From positions 1-6,280 of the forward strand of contig CAMWSZ010000187.1 in assembly GCA_947177005.1 (NCBI GenBank): a stretch of DNA of 6,280 bases, written 5' to 3'. This document shows positions 5,332 through 6,280 of the stretch, in pieces. The position numbers and the translations under genes are program-made. Numbering within the stretch: position 1 is the stretch's first letter; each line of letters begins with the position of its first letter. This stretch comes from an uncultured Clostridia bacterium (GTDB lineage: Bacteria > Bacillota > Clostridia > Oscillospirales > Oscillospiraceae). The notes under the pieces are model-generated. The model was not told where the DNA came from. It ran no database searches and worked only from the letters and a program-made list of their open reading frames with translations.

Positions 5332-5359
5332 TTTATCACATAATTTTCAGGAATGTAAG
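5330..5359 (-). promoter_or_regulatory. Candidate extended -10 promoter for the carD-like gene
   Basis: On the minus strand TGA-TAAAAT (5330-5338) provides a 5-of-6 -10 box with an extended TG element. CTTACA (5354-5359, 4 of 6) lies 18 bp upstream. Transcription would start near 5323, leaving a leader of about 67 nt with the AAAGGAGG site at its end. AT-richness makes the call moderate. Confidence 0.45.
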
Positions 5360-5379
5360 AAAATTTTTCCTCTTATACA

Positions 5380-5431
5380 GGAAAATATTCACAATAAAAT
5401 TTTTTCAGGCGGTAACAGGGGTGAATTTTCC
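5380..5431 (+). repeat. Imperfect inverted repeat in the thiamine pyrophosphokinase leader
   Basis: ATTCAC (5387-5392) pairs with GTGAAT (5421-5426), and the flanking A-run and T-run extend the stem with one or two bulges. The loop is about 28 nt. It lies upstream of the ribosome binding site at 5453-5458. It carries no recognisable TPP-riboswitch sequence, so any regulatory role is speculative. Confidence 0.25.
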
Positions 5432-5467
5432 CGTTAGCAACCGGCTGAAATGGGGAGGTTGACAAAT

Positions 5468-6115
5468 ATGGAAAAAATTTGCTGTATAGTAGGGGCAATG
5501 CCTTCTGGAGACCTGTTATATGCCGCGAAAAGTTCCGATCTGGTCATTGCGGCCGACGGTGGGCTGCGGTATTTGGAGGAACAGGATATCCAGCCTGATT
5601 ATGTCGTAGGGGATTTTGATTCACTGGGCCGGGTTCCGGCGGGAAAGAATATTATCCGGCATCCTGTAGAGAAGGATGACACGGACATGCTGCTGGCGGT
5701 GCGGACGGGACTGGCGGAGGGGTGTCAAAAATTTCTGCTTTTTGGCGGACTGGGCGGGCGTCTGGACCACACATATGCCAATTTGCAGGTATTAGGATTT
5801 CTTGCGGAGCGCGGCGCACAGGGCTGGCTTTTGGGGGACGGCACTGTCATAACGGCAGTTCATAACGGCACGCTGGAGTTTCCGGCGGAATGTAGCGGTA
5901 CGATATCGGTTTTCTGTGCGGGCGCGGACGCCTCCGGCGTGACGCTGCGGGGGCTGTACTACCCCTTAGAGGACGCGGTGCTGAAAAGCAGCGTACCGTT
6001 AGGGGTAAGCAACCAATTTACCGGGGTATCTGCGTCGGTATCGGTATCCTCCGGGACGCTGCTGGTGATGTGGCAGCAGCCGGCGGAAGAAATCATCCGG
6101 CAGCTTCTTCATTGA
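5468..6115 (+). CDS. thiN: Thiamine pyrophosphokinase (thiamine diphosphokinase)
   Basis: A 215-residue cytosolic enzyme that transfers pyrophosphate from ATP to thiamine, giving thiamine diphosphate and AMP; it lets the cell use salvaged thiamine directly. The hallmark motifs appear in order: AADGG (29-33 region), GDFDS (48-52) and KDDTD (69-73) in the N-terminal catalytic domain, GGRLDH (96-101) at the domain junction, and PLGVSNQF (177-184) in the C-terminal beta-rich thiamine-binding domain. Length is normal for the bacterial ThiN type. The ATG at 5468 was chosen because GGGAGG (5453-5458) lies 9 nt upstream; the in-frame ATG at 5450 overlaps that site and has none of its own. It is divergent from the carD-like gene. 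Its usual clostridial neighbours (ribosome GTPase rsgA, epimerase rpe) are not in this window. The last 23 bp overlap the convergent gene entering from the right. Confidence 0.93.
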   Translation: MEKICCIVGAMPSGDLLYAAKSSDLVIAADGGLRYLEEQDIQPDYVVGDFDSLGRVPAGKNIIRHPVEKDDTDMLLAVRTGLAEGCQKFLLFGGLGGRLDHTYANLQVLGFLAERGAQGWLLGDGTVITAVHNGTLEFPAECSGTISVFCAGADASGVTLRGLYYPLEDAVLKSSVPLGVSNQFTGVSASVSVSSGTLLVMWQQPAEEIIRQLLH

Positions 6116-6280
6116 TTTTCGTATACTTCTGCAATTGAAACAGAGAGATCATAATCAGCACGCCCGCCGCACAGGCGGCGAATGCCGTACCATAGACAAG
6201 CAGCTTCTGCAAACCGTCCGTAAAATCCGGCAGATAGACGAGTAAACTGAGCACTGCTGTCAGCACCACATATACAGTTC
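6093..6280 (-). CDS. C-terminal fragment of an unidentified membrane protein, cut by the window edge
   Basis: The minus-strand frame from 6278 down to the TGA at 6093-6095 is open for 61 residues with no start inside the window. It contains two hydrophobic stretches, VYVVLTAVLSLLVYL near its beginning and LLVYGTAFAACAAGVLIMISL after a short polar link, then a charged tail ending KYTKINEEAAG. This fits the last two membrane helices and cytoplasmic tail of a polytopic protein. Leucine codons are mostly CTG, as in the neighbouring genes, which supports coding. I cannot name the family; a transporter of the MFS type or a CDP-alcohol phosphatidyltransferase are possibilities only. Another minus-strand frame is also open here but encodes no membrane-like pattern. 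Confidence 0.6.
   Translation of the reverse strand, partial: TVYVVLTAVLSLLVYLPDFTDGLQKLLVYGTAFAACAAGVLIMISLFQLQKYTKINEEAAG

Noticed and set aside
5338..5467. TPP riboswitch upstream of the thiamine pyrophosphokinase gene
   Set aside because: I looked for the conserved CUGAGA and downstream core elements and saw none; only a weak inverted repeat is present.
5459..5490. TTGACA and TATAGT on the plus strand at the thiN start
   Set aside because: The spacer is 20 bp and the elements lie over the ribosome binding region and coding start; likely coincidence.

Overview
The window looks like chromosomal DNA from an anaerobic Gram-positive bacterium of the class Clostridia, probably an Oscillospirales- or Lachnospirales-type gut lineage. 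This is inferred from the protein types (a CmpB-like putative ABC permease, an Mrp/NBP35 ATPase with a cysteine-rich N-terminus, a DHH phosphoesterase of the clostridial 'exopolyphosphatase' type, a CarD-like regulator), from strong GGAGG ribosome binding sites before most genes, and from near-consensus sigma-A promoters. No CRISPR array, rRNA or tRNA gene, or insertion sequence was found.

Layout, left to right. Positions 1-282 hold no gene but are dense in promoters: two almost perfect tandem sigma-A promoters fire leftward out of the window, probably toward a very strongly expressed unit such as a stable-RNA operon, and one extended -10 promoter fires rightward. The rightward unit (283-2127) encodes a membrane protein with a long coiled-coil tail, then an Mrp-type Fe-S carrier/P-loop ATPase. 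It ends at a hairpin (2185-2214) shared with the converging leftward genes.

From 4568 down to 2220 everything reads leftward: a perfect TTGACA-17-TATAAT promoter, a structured leader, an unlisted 48-codon small ORF with a strong ribosome binding site, an overlapping 75-residue HTH regulator, a DHH/DHHA1-like phosphoesterase with a GTG start, and an alpha/beta hydrolase. An internal extended -10 promoter lies before the phosphoesterase, and an 11-bp hairpin lies between the last two genes. No terminator is visible between the HTH gene and the phosphoesterase, so readthrough is possible.

The right part has a leftward CarD-like regulator (4753-5256) with its own terminator, then a rightward thiamine pyrophosphokinase (5468-6115). 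The two are divergently transcribed from an AT-rich intergenic region where candidate promoters overlap. The C-terminal end of a leftward membrane protein enters from the right edge and overlaps the 3' end of the thiamine gene.

Most of the window is housekeeping in character. The least explained parts are the small ORF/HTH pair with its strong promoter and leader, the tandem promoters at the left edge, and a plus-strand promoter at 4650-4678 that faces the 3' end of the carD-like gene with no plus-strand gene to serve.
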